DNA of 64,000 nucleotides. Origin: Paraburkholderia monticola. GTDB lineage: Bacteria > Pseudomonadota > Gammaproteobacteria > Burkholderiales > Burkholderiaceae. Within the stretch, counting starts at the first letter, position 1. Each line of letters opens with the position of its first letter. The translations under genes were made by a program, and so were the position numbers. Of the stretch, positions 35,355 to 43,908 are shown in pieces. The notes under the pieces are model-generated. The model was given only the letters and a program-made list of their open reading frames with translations. It was not told the DNA's origin and did not search any database. The stretch covers positions 124,001 through 188,000 of the forward strand of contig NZ_LRBG01000005.1 in assembly GCF_001580545.1 (NCBI RefSeq), read 5' to 3'.

Positions 35355-37595
35355 TCACTCGACGTGCACCGCCTTGAGCGCCTCGTTCAGCGTGCGGCTC
35401 GGCCGCATCACCTCATCGAGCTTGTCGAAGTCCGGCTTGTAATAGCCGCCAATGTCCGCTGGCGTGCCCTGCACCGCGGTCAGCTCCGCGAGGATCACCT
35501 GCTCGTTGGCGGTCAGCTTCGTCGCGAGCGGCGCGAACTGCGCGGCCAGTTCGGCGTCGTCCGTTTGCGCGGCCAGCTCCTGCGCCCAGAACATCGCCAG
35601 ATAGAACTGACTGCCGCGATTGTCGAGCTCGCCGGTCTTCGGGCTCGGGCTGCGGTTGTTGTCGAGCAGCTTGCCGGTTGCGATGTCGAGCGTCTTCGCA
35701 AGGATCTTCGCCTTCTTGTTGCCGGTCTTGATGCCCAGTTCTTCGAGCGACACCGCGAGCGCGAGGAATTCGCCCAGCGAGTCCCAGCGCAGATGGTTCT
35801 CTTCGACGAGCTGCTTCACGTGCTTCGGCGCCGAACCGCCGGCGCCGGTCTCGTACATGCCGCCGCCCGCCATCAACGGCACGATCGACAGCATCTTCGC
35901 GCTGGTGCCAAGCTCCATGATCGGGAACAGGTCGGTCAGATAATCGCGCAGGATGTTGCCGGTGACCGAGATCGTATCGAGCCCGCGCACGACCCGCTCG
36001 AGCGTGTAACGCATCGCGCGCACCTGCGACATGATCTGGATGTCGAGGCCGGTGGTGTCGTAATCCTTCAGGTAGGTCTCGACCTTTTTGATCAGCTCCG
36101 CTTCGTGCGGGCGATACGGGTCGAGCCAGAACACCGCGGGTGTGCCCGAATTGCGCACGCGCGTGACCGCGAGCTTGACCCAGTCGCGGATCGCCGCGTC
36201 CTTCACCTGACACATGCGCCAGATGTCGCCCTGCTCCACGTTCTGCGTGAGCAGCACCTCGCCGGTCGCGAGATCGACGATGCGCGCCTCGCCGTCCTCC
36301 GGCACTTCGAAGGTCTTGTCGTGCGAGCCGTATTCCTCCGCCTTCTGCGCCATCAGGCCGACGTTCGGCACGGTGCCCATCGTGACCGGATCGAACGCGC
36401 CGTTGGTCTTGCAGAAGTTGATCATCTCCTGATAGATGCGCGCGAACGTGCTCTCCGGAATCACCGCCTTGGTGTCTTTCGGACGACCGTCGGCGCCCCA
36501 CATCTTGCCGCCGAGGCGAATCATCGCGGGCATCGAGGCGTCGACGATCACGTCGTTCGGCGCGTGCAGGTTCGAGATGCCCTTCGCCGAATCGACCATC
36601 GCCAATTCCGGACGATGTTCGTGGCACGCGTGCATGTCGCGGATCACTTCCTCGCGCTTCGATTCCGGCAGCGTCTCCAGCTTCTCGTACAGATTGACGA
36701 GGCCGTTGTTGACGTTCACGCCGAGTTCCTCGAACAGCTTGCCGTGCTTCGCGAACGCGTCCTTGTAGAACACCTTGACCGCGTGGCCGAACACGATCGG
36801 GTGCGACACCTTCATCATCGTCGCCTTCACGTGCAGCGACAGCATCACGCCGGTCTTGCGCGCGTCTTCCATCTGCTCTTCATAGAACGCGAGCAGCGCC
36901 TTTTTGCTCATGAACATGCTGTCGATGATCTCGCCGTCCTTCAGCGCGACCTTCGGTTTCAGCACCAGCGTCTTGCCGCTCTGCGTGACGAGTTCCATTT
37001 TCACGTCGCGCGCGTGATCGAGCGTCATCGATTTTTCGCCGTGATAGAAATCGCCGTGCCGCATGTGCGCGACGTGCGTGCGCGACGCCATGCTCCATTC
37101 GACCATGCTGTGCGGATGCTTGCGCGCGTAGTTCTTGACCGCGGCCGGCGCGCGGCGGTCCGAGTTGCCTTCGCGCAGCACCGGGTTCACCGCGCTGCCG
37201 AGACACTTCGAGTAGCGCTGGCGGATCGCCTTGTCTTCGTCGGTCTTCGGATCTTCCGGATAGTCGGGCACCTTGTAGCCCTTCGCCTGCAGTTCCTTGA
37301 TTGCGCTCATCAGTTGATGCACCGATGCACTGATGTTGGGCAGCTTGATGATGTTGGTGTCGGGCAACAGGGTCAGGCGACCCAGTTCCGCGAGGTTGTC
37401 GGGCACCCGCTGCGCTTCGGTCAGAAACTCGGGGAACTCGCCGAGGATGCGGCCCGCGACCGAAATGTCGCTGGTCTCGACCTTGAGGCCCGCCGGCGCG
37501 GTGAAGGTCCGGATGATCGGCAGGAACGCGGCGGTTGCGAGCAGCGGGGCCTCGTCGGTGAGGGTGTAGATGATGGTCGGTTGCTGGGTCGTCAT
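35355..37595 (-). CDS. icd: Isocitrate dehydrogenase (NADP+), monomeric type
   Basis: TCA-cycle enzyme converting isocitrate to 2-oxoglutarate with NADPH production. At 746 aa it belongs to the monomeric class II family (typically about 740 aa), unrelated in length to the 416-aa dimeric enzyme. It starts [20 protein letters not shown]. Family motifs include [60 protein letters not shown] and [20 protein letters not shown]. The frame is intact. It is followed on the same strand by the spermidine-synthase-like gene after a hairpin. Confidence 0.97.
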   Translation of the reverse strand: MTTQQPTIIYTLTDEAPLLATAAFLPIIRTFTAPAGLKVETSDISVAGRILGEFPEFLTEAQRVPDNLAELGRLTLLPDTNIIKLPNISASVHQLMSAIKELQAKGYKVPDYPEDPKTDEDKAIRQRYSKCLGSAVNPVLREGNSDRRAPAAVKNYARKHPHSMVEWSMASRTHVAHMRHGDFYHGEKSMTLDHARDVKMELVTQSGKTLVLKPKVALKDGEIIDSMFMSKKALLAFYEEQMEDARKTGVMLSLHVKATMMKVSHPIVFGHAVKVFYKDAFAKHGKLFEELGVNVNNGLVNLYEKLETLPESKREEVIRDMHACHEHRPELAMVDSAKGISNLHAPNDVIVDASMPAMIRLGGKMWGADGRPKDTKAVIPESTFARIYQEMINFCKTNGAFDPVTMGTVPNVGLMAQKAEEYGSHDKTFEVPEDGEARIVDLATGEVLLTQNVEQGDIWRMCQVKDAAIRDWVKLAVTRVRNSGTPAVFWLDPYRPHEAELIKKVETYLKDYDTTGLDIQIMSQVRAMRYTLERVVRGLDTISVTGNILRDYLTDLFPIMELGTSAKMLSIVPLMAGGGMYETGAGGSAPKHVKQLVEENHLRWDSLGEFLALAVSLEELGIKTGNKKAKILAKTLDIATGKLLDNNRSPSPKTGELDNRGSQFYLAMFWAQELAAQTDDAELAAQFAPLATKLTANEQVILAELTAVQGTPADIGGYYKPDFDKLDEVMRPSRTLNEALKAVHVE

Positions 37596-37898
37596 TGCTG
37601 GGCTCTGGGCGGGCAGTTGAAAGGCATCTCGCGAGTGATACGGGCAGGATGCGCAAACGTCGATCAGGGGAAAACGACAACGCTAGGACACGAAATGCTG
37701 TGCGGCGCCAACTACGCTGCGACGCCCCGAAACGGCTAAGCGGAACACTTAAGCGAACACGGCGAACTGCGTCGCACATCGGGTCGCACGATTGGATTCT
37801 GCCTCATTTTTGTGCTGCGGGGAGAAATCGCGGAATGCCGATCGGACCCCGCCCCTGTACCATTTGCGACTGAGCACCGACGGGCAACGGGAGCACGG
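37596..37898. other. Divergent spacer between icd and the sirtuin gene
   Basis: 303 bp of mixed composition at the point where the visibly less GC-rich patch starts. No gene is supported; an open plus-strand frame here has no ribosome-binding site or family resemblance. Confidence 0.4.
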
Positions 37899-38717
37899 AT
37901 GGACACGGCAGAGCACATGGCGATCGCGGCGGACTGGATACGCGAAGCCGACGGCATTCTGATCAATGCGGGCGCCGGCATGGGCGTCGATTCCGGGCTA
38001 CCCGACTTTCGCGGCGAGACCGGCTTCTGGACCGCTTATCCGGCGCTGAAGGCCGATGGCATCAACTTCTACGACATCGCCAACGCCGAAGCCTTCTTGC
38101 GTGACCCGATACGCGCGTGGGGCTTCTACGGTCATCGGCTCGACCTGTACCGGCGCACCGTGCCGCACGAGGGTTTCGAGATCCTGCATCGCTGGGCAGC
38201 GGCGAAAAGGTACGGCGGCTTCGTGTTCACCAGCAATGTGGATGGCCAGTTCCAGAAGGCCGGCTTTGCAGACGACCGGCTGTTCGAGTGCCACGGATCG
38301 ATTCACTTCCTGCAATGCGGCCAGTCCTGCACGCATCGGATATGGACGGCTGACGACTTCCAGCCAGAGGTGGACGTGAATCGCTGCGCCTTGCTGTCGC
38401 CCTTGCCGAGGTGCCCGGACTGCGGCGGCGTCGCGCGACCGGCAATCCTGATGTTCGATGACTGGCATTGGGTCGAAACTCGCGCGAGACGTCAACAGAT
38501 GCGCTACGAGACGTGGCTGTCTGGCGTCGGGCACATCGTCGTCATCGAGCTCGGCGCGGGTGGCGCGATACCGACCGTTCGTAACATGAGCGAACGATTC
38601 GGCCCGCGCGTCGTACGGATCAATCCGCGCGACTATGCGATCGATCCAGGCAAAGGCGTCGGTCTACCGGGTCGCGCGCTCGATGTGCTGCGGTCGCTGA
38701 AGGAAAGCGTTGGCTGA
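37899..38717 (+). CDS. Sir2-family NAD-dependent protein deacylase (divergent)
   Basis: A 272-aa sirtuin. The NAD-binding motif reads NAGAGMGVDSGLPDFRGETG (canonical GAGIS-x-x-SGIPDFR), the ribose/nicotinamide motif TSNVDGQFQKAG (canonical TQNID), and the catalytic His lies in FECHGSIHFLQC. A zinc site is suggested by C-X3-C (LQCGQSC) and CPDCGG. It would remove acyl groups from lysines using NAD+. The start at 37899 follows GGGAG at good spacing. It stands alone, without an acetyltransferase, HerA or TIR partner, so a housekeeping deacylase is likelier than an antiphage system. It lies in a less GC-rich patch. Confidence 0.85.
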   Translation: MDTAEHMAIAADWIREADGILINAGAGMGVDSGLPDFRGETGFWTAYPALKADGINFYDIANAEAFLRDPIRAWGFYGHRLDLYRRTVPHEGFEILHRWAAAKRYGGFVFTSNVDGQFQKAGFADDRLFECHGSIHFLQCGQSCTHRIWTADDFQPEVDVNRCALLSPLPRCPDCGGVARPAILMFDDWHWVETRARRQQMRYETWLSGVGHIVVIELGAGGAIPTVRNMSERFGPRVVRINPRDYAIDPGKGVGLPGRALDVLRSLKESVG

Positions 38718-38729
38718 TTGGTCTGGGGT

Positions 38730-38771
38730 GCCGACACTCGAACGTCGGCTCTATAACAGACACCGACGTTC
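38730..38771. repeat. Overlapping, mutually exclusive inverted repeats
   Basis: GCCGAC (38730-38735) can pair with GTCGGC (38744-38749). Alternatively GAACGTCGG (38740-38748) can pair perfectly with CCGACGTTC (38763-38771). The two stems share GTCGG, so only one can form. It lies between the converging sirtuin and lipoprotein genes. Confidence 0.65.
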
Positions 38772-38781
38772 ACCAAAACCG

Positions 38782-39402
38782 CTATAGCTTCGCAGAATTC
38801 GACTGCTGTGCAGTCTTTGGGTCTACCGGCGCGACCGGCTGATTGCGCGTCCAGTTGATGAATCCATTCAGCATCGGGTGAAACAACGGATCATCCAGAC
38901 CTGCCATGTTGAAAGCGGTCATATCGATCAGCAGAACTGTTTTTCCGGTGCTGGCGTCAGTCGCCTTCAGCGTTCCCTCGAAGTTGTAGCCGCCCTTGAA
39001 CACCGCATTGGGTTCGATGATAAGGAAAGGGCCAATCTCCTTACTCAGGTTATTGAGTCCGACGAGATCCGAGACACTCGGAACCTTGCTGCCGAGGTTC
39101 CGTTCAATGACGATTGCCTGCAAGTCGTCCTTTGTCACGACCTTCTTGAAGACACCCGTATCTTTCAGGGCCGCCACAAAAAAATCTACAAATCGCGGGT
39201 TCGGATTTTCCGCATTGACCTTCAGATAGACCATCTGCGTGTAAGCCGGGTCAAACTTCTCCGCTACGCGAACATCAGCGGGCTTCAGTTCCGTGTGTGT
39301 CGAATACAAGCCCGATTTTTGGTCCGGTTTCTCGACATGCAGGGTCGTATTGCAACCGGCGAGCAGGCCGGCGAGCAATAATGCAAAGGCTAAACGAAGC
39401 AC
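38782..39402 (-). CDS. Lipoprotein of unknown function
   Basis: A 206-aa protein using a GTG start (MLRLAFALLLAGLLAGCNTT) with a clear lipobox LLAGC at about residue 17. The mature part has alternating beta/alpha character (MVYLKVNAENPNPRFVDFFV, KKVVTKDDLQAIVIERNLGS, GPFLIIEPNAVFKGGYNFEG) and ends in a polar tail. It may be outer-membrane bound; no family is recognised. Codon use is less GC-biased than in flanking core genes, consistent with the accessory patch from 37.6 to 41.0 kb. Confidence 0.8.
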   Translation of the reverse strand: MLRLAFALLLAGLLAGCNTTLHVEKPDQKSGLYSTHTELKPADVRVAEKFDPAYTQMVYLKVNAENPNPRFVDFFVAALKDTGVFKKVVTKDDLQAIVIERNLGSKVPSVSDLVGLNNLSKEIGPFLIIEPNAVFKGGYNFEGTLKATDASTGKTVLLIDMTAFNMAGLDDPLFHPMLNGFINWTRNQPVAPVDPKTAQQSNSAKL

Positions 39403-39524
39403 AAATCCTCCTCAAATTAATGACCTATCTGAGGTTATATCGGCACCGGACATAAAACCTTAAGCCTTGCAAAACCGGTCCGGGTCATTTATCGCCGATC
39501 ACGATCGAGGAGATTCGAACCAGT

Positions 39525-40385
39525 TCATGAATAATCGGGCATCTGCAATGGGGGACGACGTGGTCCGCCTCGTGGACGACTAAGCTGGAGCAGCAGCAAG
39601 GCAATAGCGCCGACTAGCACACCGTAGCCGATCAGGACATTCCAGGGGATCGAACCGTAGATTTTTGGATCCGGCAAGTATTTGTACAACTGGGTACTGA
39701 CTGGAATCTGGGCAACAAGTTGAGCGCCCAGTGCCACACAAACGGTCATCAGCGCGATGCCTGCGTGCCACACGCGCGACCTTGCTGGAGCCAGCGCGAC
39801 GCCGATGACGAACAGGATCGCCGCGGCGATGAGCAAATCAAGGGGCCGTCCGTGGGAGATGAGTTTCCAGACCCATAAACTGCGAGATGCGATGGCCAAC
39901 AGCGACCAGAAGTGGAGCGCACACGACCCGGCAAAACAGATGAAACACGCGAACTCGCGCCAATTAAATCGGCGGACCGCATGCGGCCGGGAGAGAAACT
40001 CACTGTTCGGTCTGCTGTACAGCAACGCAATCCTGAGAGCACTCACTGGCAGCGCCACGAGCACGGGAAGCCAGTACGACAGCATAACCAGTAGGACCGA
40101 CCATACGACGGTCATCCAGACGGTCAAGGTGCGCCCCCATTTCAACCCGCATGCAAGTCCAATGCAACTCGCGAGCGTAATGAGTTCCCCGACCAACGAA
40201 ACGCCTTGTATGGCCCAACTCCGCCATGGCATGACCTGCACGATGGATTGCCAGTTCCTGTAGTAGGCAATTCCCGTGTCACCGAACTGGATCAACCAGG
40301 TGGTGGCCAGCAGGATTCCGCTATATGCGATCACTCTGAGTACCGTAAGGCGCCGATTTGCTGAATGCGATGCATATGCCGACAT
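39525..40385 (-). CDS. Polytopic membrane protein of unknown function
   Basis: A 286-aa integral membrane protein with about seven to eight hydrophobic helices (for example VLRVIAYSGILLATTWLIQF, GVSLVGELITLASCIGLACG, LTVWMTVVWSVLLVMLSYWL, DLLIAAAILFVIGVALA). A periplasmic-looking loop STQLYKYLPDPKIYGSIPWN precedes the last helix, and the tail is basic and Pro-rich. No transporter or enzyme motif is recognisable. It lies downstream of the orphan lipoprotein's upstream region on the same strand but has its own 120-bp leader. Confidence 0.75.
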   Translation of the reverse strand: MSAYASHSANRRLTVLRVIAYSGILLATTWLIQFGDTGIAYYRNWQSIVQVMPWRSWAIQGVSLVGELITLASCIGLACGLKWGRTLTVWMTVVWSVLLVMLSYWLPVLVALPVSALRIALLYSRPNSEFLSRPHAVRRFNWREFACFICFAGSCALHFWSLLAIASRSLWVWKLISHGRPLDLLIAAAILFVIGVALAPARSRVWHAGIALMTVCVALGAQLVAQIPVSTQLYKYLPDPKIYGSIPWNVLIGYGVLVGAIALLLLQLSRPRGGPRRPPLQMPDYS

Positions 40386-40502
40386 GTCAAGTCGTTCCAG
40401 TTTGAGCCCAGATTAATAGGGGGTGCCCGGCCGAAGGGTTCCTACGGAGCCGTACCTGGGCATTCCGGATGGCCTCGCGTGGTTAAAACCTTGACTACCC
40501 GA

Positions 40503-40997
40503 TCAAATCGACTGTCGTAGCTGCTGCCAAATGGCCAGTTTTGCCGCATAGGAAACAGAAGCGTGGGCAGGACTGCTTGATGGCAAGCGGAGAAGTCGAT
40601 ATTTGTCTGCGTACTCGCCAAGCGCATTCAGCCCGATTTTCGCTGCCGTCCCACCATTGAACGCGATCGTAACCAGATTGGGTAGCGAATCGATTAGCGC
40701 GATGAGATCATTACTCGAATGATCTCGAATCCGGCTATCAAGGCTACCGGTTCGCCGTGCTTCTGCTACGACGTCCCACAGTCCGATACAGTTCTTAAGC
40801 AAAGTATCGAGACGAGTTTCGTAGTCGGAACCGACCAGATCCTGTTCGATCACATCGCCCACCAGCAACCAGAATTTGTTGTTTCGATTCGCGTAGTACT
40901 GTCCTTGAGCCAACGAAACTTCCCCAGGCAGGCTTCCAAGAATCAGGGTCCGCGTATTCGCATCCACGACCGGCGGGAAGCAGCGCTTGAACGACAT
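40503..40997 (-). CDS. DNA-deoxyinosine (hypoxanthine) glycosylase, UDG superfamily
   Basis: A 164-aa member of the uracil-DNA-glycosylase fold, family 6-like. The active-site region LILGSLPGEVSLAQGQYYAN followed by RNNKFW matches the hypoxanthine-DNA-glycosylase signature (GSxPG ... YYA ... N-x-FW), and the minor-groove loop resembles RLPSSSPAHAS (SPA motif). It would excise deaminated adenine from DNA. The ATG overlaps the ubiC stop by one base (TGATG), so translation is probably coupled to ubiC. Two base-excision enzymes (this and nth) are thus in the window. Confidence 0.87.
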   Translation of the reverse strand: MSFKRCFPPVVDANTRTLILGSLPGEVSLAQGQYYANRNNKFWLLVGDVIEQDLVGSDYETRLDTLLKNCIGLWDVVAEARRTGSLDSRIRDHSSNDLIALIDSLPNLVTIAFNGGTAAKIGLNALGEYADKYRLLRLPSSSPAHASVSYAAKLAIWQQLRQSI

Positions 40998-41713
40998 CAG
41001 CGGCTCCGCTCGTCGGCGTTACGCGGCACGCCGTGCGCGCGCGAGGCGGTGTGGTCGAGCGGACGACCGTGTTCGCGCATTCGCCCGTGCGCCGTATGCG
41101 CGGCGCCGGTGCCCGACACGGCGGAGTGCGCGCGAGCGGCCTCCTCCAGTGCACGCAAATGCGCCCACAGTGCCGGCAACATGCACTCGGTCACCATCAA
41201 CGGCGCGCCATGGCGCTCGAACACCGAGCGTCGCGCGACCAGCGCATGCGGCGCGTGCGAAACTCCCACATCAATTTCCCGCGTCGCCAACGCATACAAC
41301 GGATGCCGCGCCCCCACCCTGCGGCTCACCAGCGACGACCGCGCGACACTGCTATCGCTATACAGCAACTCGGCGAGCGGCCGCGTGCGCAAGCGCCGCG
41401 TCGCCTGCCAGATGCCGACGCTCGCGGCGCGCGGCGTCACGCTATGCGCGGCGACGAACGGCACATCATCGACCGACAGCACCACTTCGCGCACCCACAC
41501 CGGCGCGCGCGGCGCGAGGCCGAGCGCGCCGGCTTCGTCGGGCCAAGGCAGCGCGACGGCTTCGCGCGTCACGCGCACCGCGACCGCGCCGAGCGCGCGC
41601 AGATGCGCGGTCAATGAACCGCCGCGGGTCAGCCAGTCCTTCTGGGCAGCGCTGAACGCGGGCAAAGGCGCGACGCGCCAGTGGGCGTCGGCGGGATCGA
41701 AACGGATAGGCAT
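40997..41713 (-). CDS. ubiC: Chorismate--pyruvate lyase UbiC with C-terminal extension
   Basis: Converts chorismate to 4-hydroxybenzoate and pyruvate, the first step of ubiquinone synthesis. The 238-aa protein starts [20 protein letters not shown]. Family segments are [40 protein letters not shown] and [20 protein letters not shown]. The E. coli enzyme has 165 residues; the extra ~50 C-terminal residues here ([20 protein letters not shown]) are polar and look unstructured. A perfect TATAAT (41722-41727) lies only 8 bp before the ATG. The next gene's start overlaps its stop codon. Confidence 0.9.
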   Translation of the reverse strand: MPIRFDPADAHWRVAPLPAFSAAQKDWLTRGGSLTAHLRALGAVAVRVTREAVALPWPDEAGALGLAPRAPVWVREVVLSVDDVPFVAAHSVTPRAASVGIWQATRRLRTRPLAELLYSDSSVARSSLVSRRVGARHPLYALATREIDVGVSHAPHALVARRSVFERHGAPLMVTECMLPALWAHLRALEEAARAHSAVSGTGAAHTAHGRMREHGRPLDHTASRAHGVPRNADERSR

Positions 41714-41721
41714 GGTGTCGG

Positions 41722-41727
41722 ATTATA
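41722..41727 (-). promoter_or_regulatory. Consensus -10 box of ubiC, close to the start codon
   Basis: TATAAT on the minus strand, ending 8 bp before the ubiC ATG. A TSS about 7 bp downstream would fall almost at the start codon. No good -35 at 16-18 bp, so it may be an activator-dependent or extended element. Confidence 0.5.
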
Positions 41728-41818
41728 GCGGCGCGGTCCGACCGCACTTTTTCGCGGCGAGGGTCGCGCGTAGTCGCGCGCGCTGTGCGAAGCAGGAACC
41801 CGACACAAACCAGAGCGC

Positions 41819-41847
41819 AAAAAAAATGCGCTGCCGAAGCAGCGCAT
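41819..41847 (-). terminator. Rho-independent terminator of htpG
   Basis: 9-bp stem ATGCGCTGC/GCAGCGCAT with tetraloop TTCG (minus-strand sense), followed by a run of eight T on the minus strand; 55 bp beyond the htpG stop. Confidence 0.95.
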
Positions 41848-41901
41848 CTCTCAACCACGAAGCGTCGATCCAATCACACGATCAACGCTCCCAACTCAAG
41901 T

Positions 41902-43800
41902 TCAACCCGCGCGCGACAGCAGCAACGCATTGGTGCGCTTCACGAAGCTCGCCGGATCTTCCAGCGCGCCGCCTTCGGCGAGCAGGGCCTGATCGAACAG
42001 CAGGTGGCACCAGTCGTCGAAATTCGCGCTATCGGCATGCAGGCCCTTCACGAGCGCGTGTTCCGGATTCACTTCGAGAATCGGATGGAACTCCGGTGCC
42101 TGCTGACCGGCCGCCTTCAGCATGCGCTGCAGGTAGCCGCTCATTTCGCCGTCGTCGGCGACGAGGCACGACGGCGAGTCGGTCAGGCGGAACGTCAGAC
42201 GCACGTCCTTCGCCTTATCCTTCAGCGCTTCCTTCATCTTCTCGACGAGCGGCTTGAATTCTTCGCCAGTCTTCTCCTGCGCCTGCTTTTCCTCGTCGTT
42301 CAGCGCGCCGAGATCGAGGTCGCCACGCGCGACGCTTTGCAGCGGCTTGCCGTCGAATTCGTTGAGGAACGACAGCATCCATTCATCGACGCGATCGGTC
42401 AGCAGCAGCACTTCGACGCCCTTCTTGCGGAACACTTCGAGATGCGGGCTGTGCGACGCGGCCTGCCACGTATCGGCGGTCACGTAGTAGATCTTCGTCT
42501 GCTCGGGCTTCATGCGAGCGACGTAGTCGGCCAGCGATACCGTCTGCTCGGCCGTACCCGTATGCGTCGTCGAAAAGCGCACGAGCTTCGCGATACGCTC
42601 GCGATTGGCGAAATCCTCGCCGATGCCTTCCTTCAGCACCTGGCCGAATTCCTTCCAGAAGCCCGCGTACTGTTCCTTTTCGGCGTCGTTCTCCGAGTTC
42701 GCGAGTTCTTCGAGCATCGACAGCGCGCGCTTGGTCACGCCTTCGCGGATCGCTTTCACGTCGCGGCTTTCCTGCAGGATTTCGCGCGACACGTTCAGCG
42801 GCAGATCGGCCGAATCGACCACGCCCTTCACGAAACGCAGATACGTGGGCAGCAACTGCTCGGCGTCGTCCATGATGAAGACGCGCTTCACGTACAGCTT
42901 CAGCCCGCCACGCTGCTCGCGATTCCACAGATCGAACGGCGCGTGCGTCGGCACGTACAGCAGCTGCGTGTATTCGCTGCGGCCTTCGACGCGGTTATGC
43001 GTCCACGTCAGCGGGTCCTGATGATCGTGCGAGATGTGCTGGTAGAACTGCTTGTACTGCTCGTCGGTGATGTCGTTCTTCGGCCGGGTCCACAGCGCGC
43101 TCGCCTGGTTGACGGTCTCGTCCTCGTCCTTCGTGACCATCTCGCTCTTTTCCGCGTCCCACTCTTCCTTCTTCATCAGGATCGGCAGCGCGACGTGGTC
43201 CGAGTACTTCTGGATGATCGACTTCAGGCGATGCGACGACAGCAGCTCGTCCTCGTCGGCACGCAGATGCAGCGTGATGGTCGTGCCGCGCGCGGCGCGC
43301 TCGATCATCTCGACCGCGAAATCGCCCTCGCCGGCGCTGACCCAGCGCACGCCTTCCGAGGCCGGCAAACCGGCGCGGCGCGTCTCGACGGTGATCTTGT
43401 CCGCGACGATGAAGCCCGAGTAGAAGCCCACGCCGAACTGGCCGATCAGCGCCGCATCCTTCTGCTGGTCGCCCGACAGCTTGCCGAAGAACTCCTTCGT
43501 GCCCGAACGCGCGATCGTGCCGAGGTGCGAGATCGTTTCGTCGCGGCTCATGCCGATGCCGTTGTCGTCGATCGTGACGGTGCGCGCGGCCTTGTCGTAC
43601 GACACGCGAATCCGCAGGTTCGGATCGTTCTCGTACAGCGCGGCGTTTTCGATCGCCTCGAAGCGCAGCTTGTCGGCCGCGTCGGACGCGTTCGAGATCA
43701 GCTCGCGCAGAAAGATTTCCTTGTTGCTGTACAGCGAATGGATCATCAGTTGCAGAAGTTGCTTCACTTCTGCCTGAAAGCTCATGGTTTCTTGTGCCAT
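41902..43800 (-). CDS. htpG: Molecular chaperone HtpG (Hsp90)
   Basis: ATP-dependent homodimeric chaperone of 632 aa, starting [20 protein letters not shown]. The GHKL ATPase domain shows [15 protein letters not shown] (catalytic Glu and Asn), [11 protein letters not shown] and [15 protein letters not shown]. The middle domain has [20 protein letters not shown] and [22 protein letters not shown] motifs (Arg for gamma-phosphate). No organellar or cytosolic C-terminal MEEVD, as in all bacterial forms. It is controlled by a near-perfect sigma-32 promoter and closed by a strong terminator, so heat-inducible and monocistronic. Confidence 0.97.
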   Translation of the reverse strand: MAQETMSFQAEVKQLLQLMIHSLYSNKEIFLRELISNASDAADKLRFEAIENAALYENDPNLRIRVSYDKAARTVTIDDNGIGMSRDETISHLGTIARSGTKEFFGKLSGDQQKDAALIGQFGVGFYSGFIVADKITVETRRAGLPASEGVRWVSAGEGDFAVEMIERAARGTTITLHLRADEDELLSSHRLKSIIQKYSDHVALPILMKKEEWDAEKSEMVTKDEDETVNQASALWTRPKNDITDEQYKQFYQHISHDHQDPLTWTHNRVEGRSEYTQLLYVPTHAPFDLWNREQRGGLKLYVKRVFIMDDAEQLLPTYLRFVKGVVDSADLPLNVSREILQESRDVKAIREGVTKRALSMLEELANSENDAEKEQYAGFWKEFGQVLKEGIGEDFANRERIAKLVRFSTTHTGTAEQTVSLADYVARMKPEQTKIYYVTADTWQAASHSPHLEVFRKKGVEVLLLTDRVDEWMLSFLNEFDGKPLQSVARGDLDLGALNDEEKQAQEKTGEEFKPLVEKMKEALKDKAKDVRLTFRLTDSPSCLVADDGEMSGYLQRMLKAAGQQAPEFHPILEVNPEHALVKGLHADSANFDDWCHLLFDQALLAEGGALEDPASFVKRTNALLLSRAG

Positions 43801-43879
43801 GGTCGGACTTCCTCTCTGTTGCGAATGGGGTGGACAGCGGCGACACGTGGTTCGGATCTAGCGCGCCGATCGTCCGCGC

Positions 43880-43908
43880 AAATGGGGACGTTCCGGCGGG
43901 GTTTCAAG
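43880..43908 (-). promoter_or_regulatory. Sigma-32 (heat-shock) promoter of htpG
   Basis: On the minus strand CTTGAAA (43908-43902), a 14-bp spacer and CCCCATTT (43887-43880), matching the RpoH consensus at every defined position. The -35 box contains the TGA stop codon of the upstream MocR gene. The predicted transcript has a leader of about 75 nt. Confidence 0.9.

Noticed and set aside
35364..37739. 791-codon plus-strand open frame opposite icd
   Set aside because: Arg/Leu/His-rich composition typical of antisense to a GC-rich gene; no family resemblance and fully covered by a conserved icd.
37899..38717. Sir2 as part of an antiphage defence system
   Set aside because: No HerA, TIR, Argonaute or STAND partner nearby, and domain size and motifs are those of a plain deacylase.
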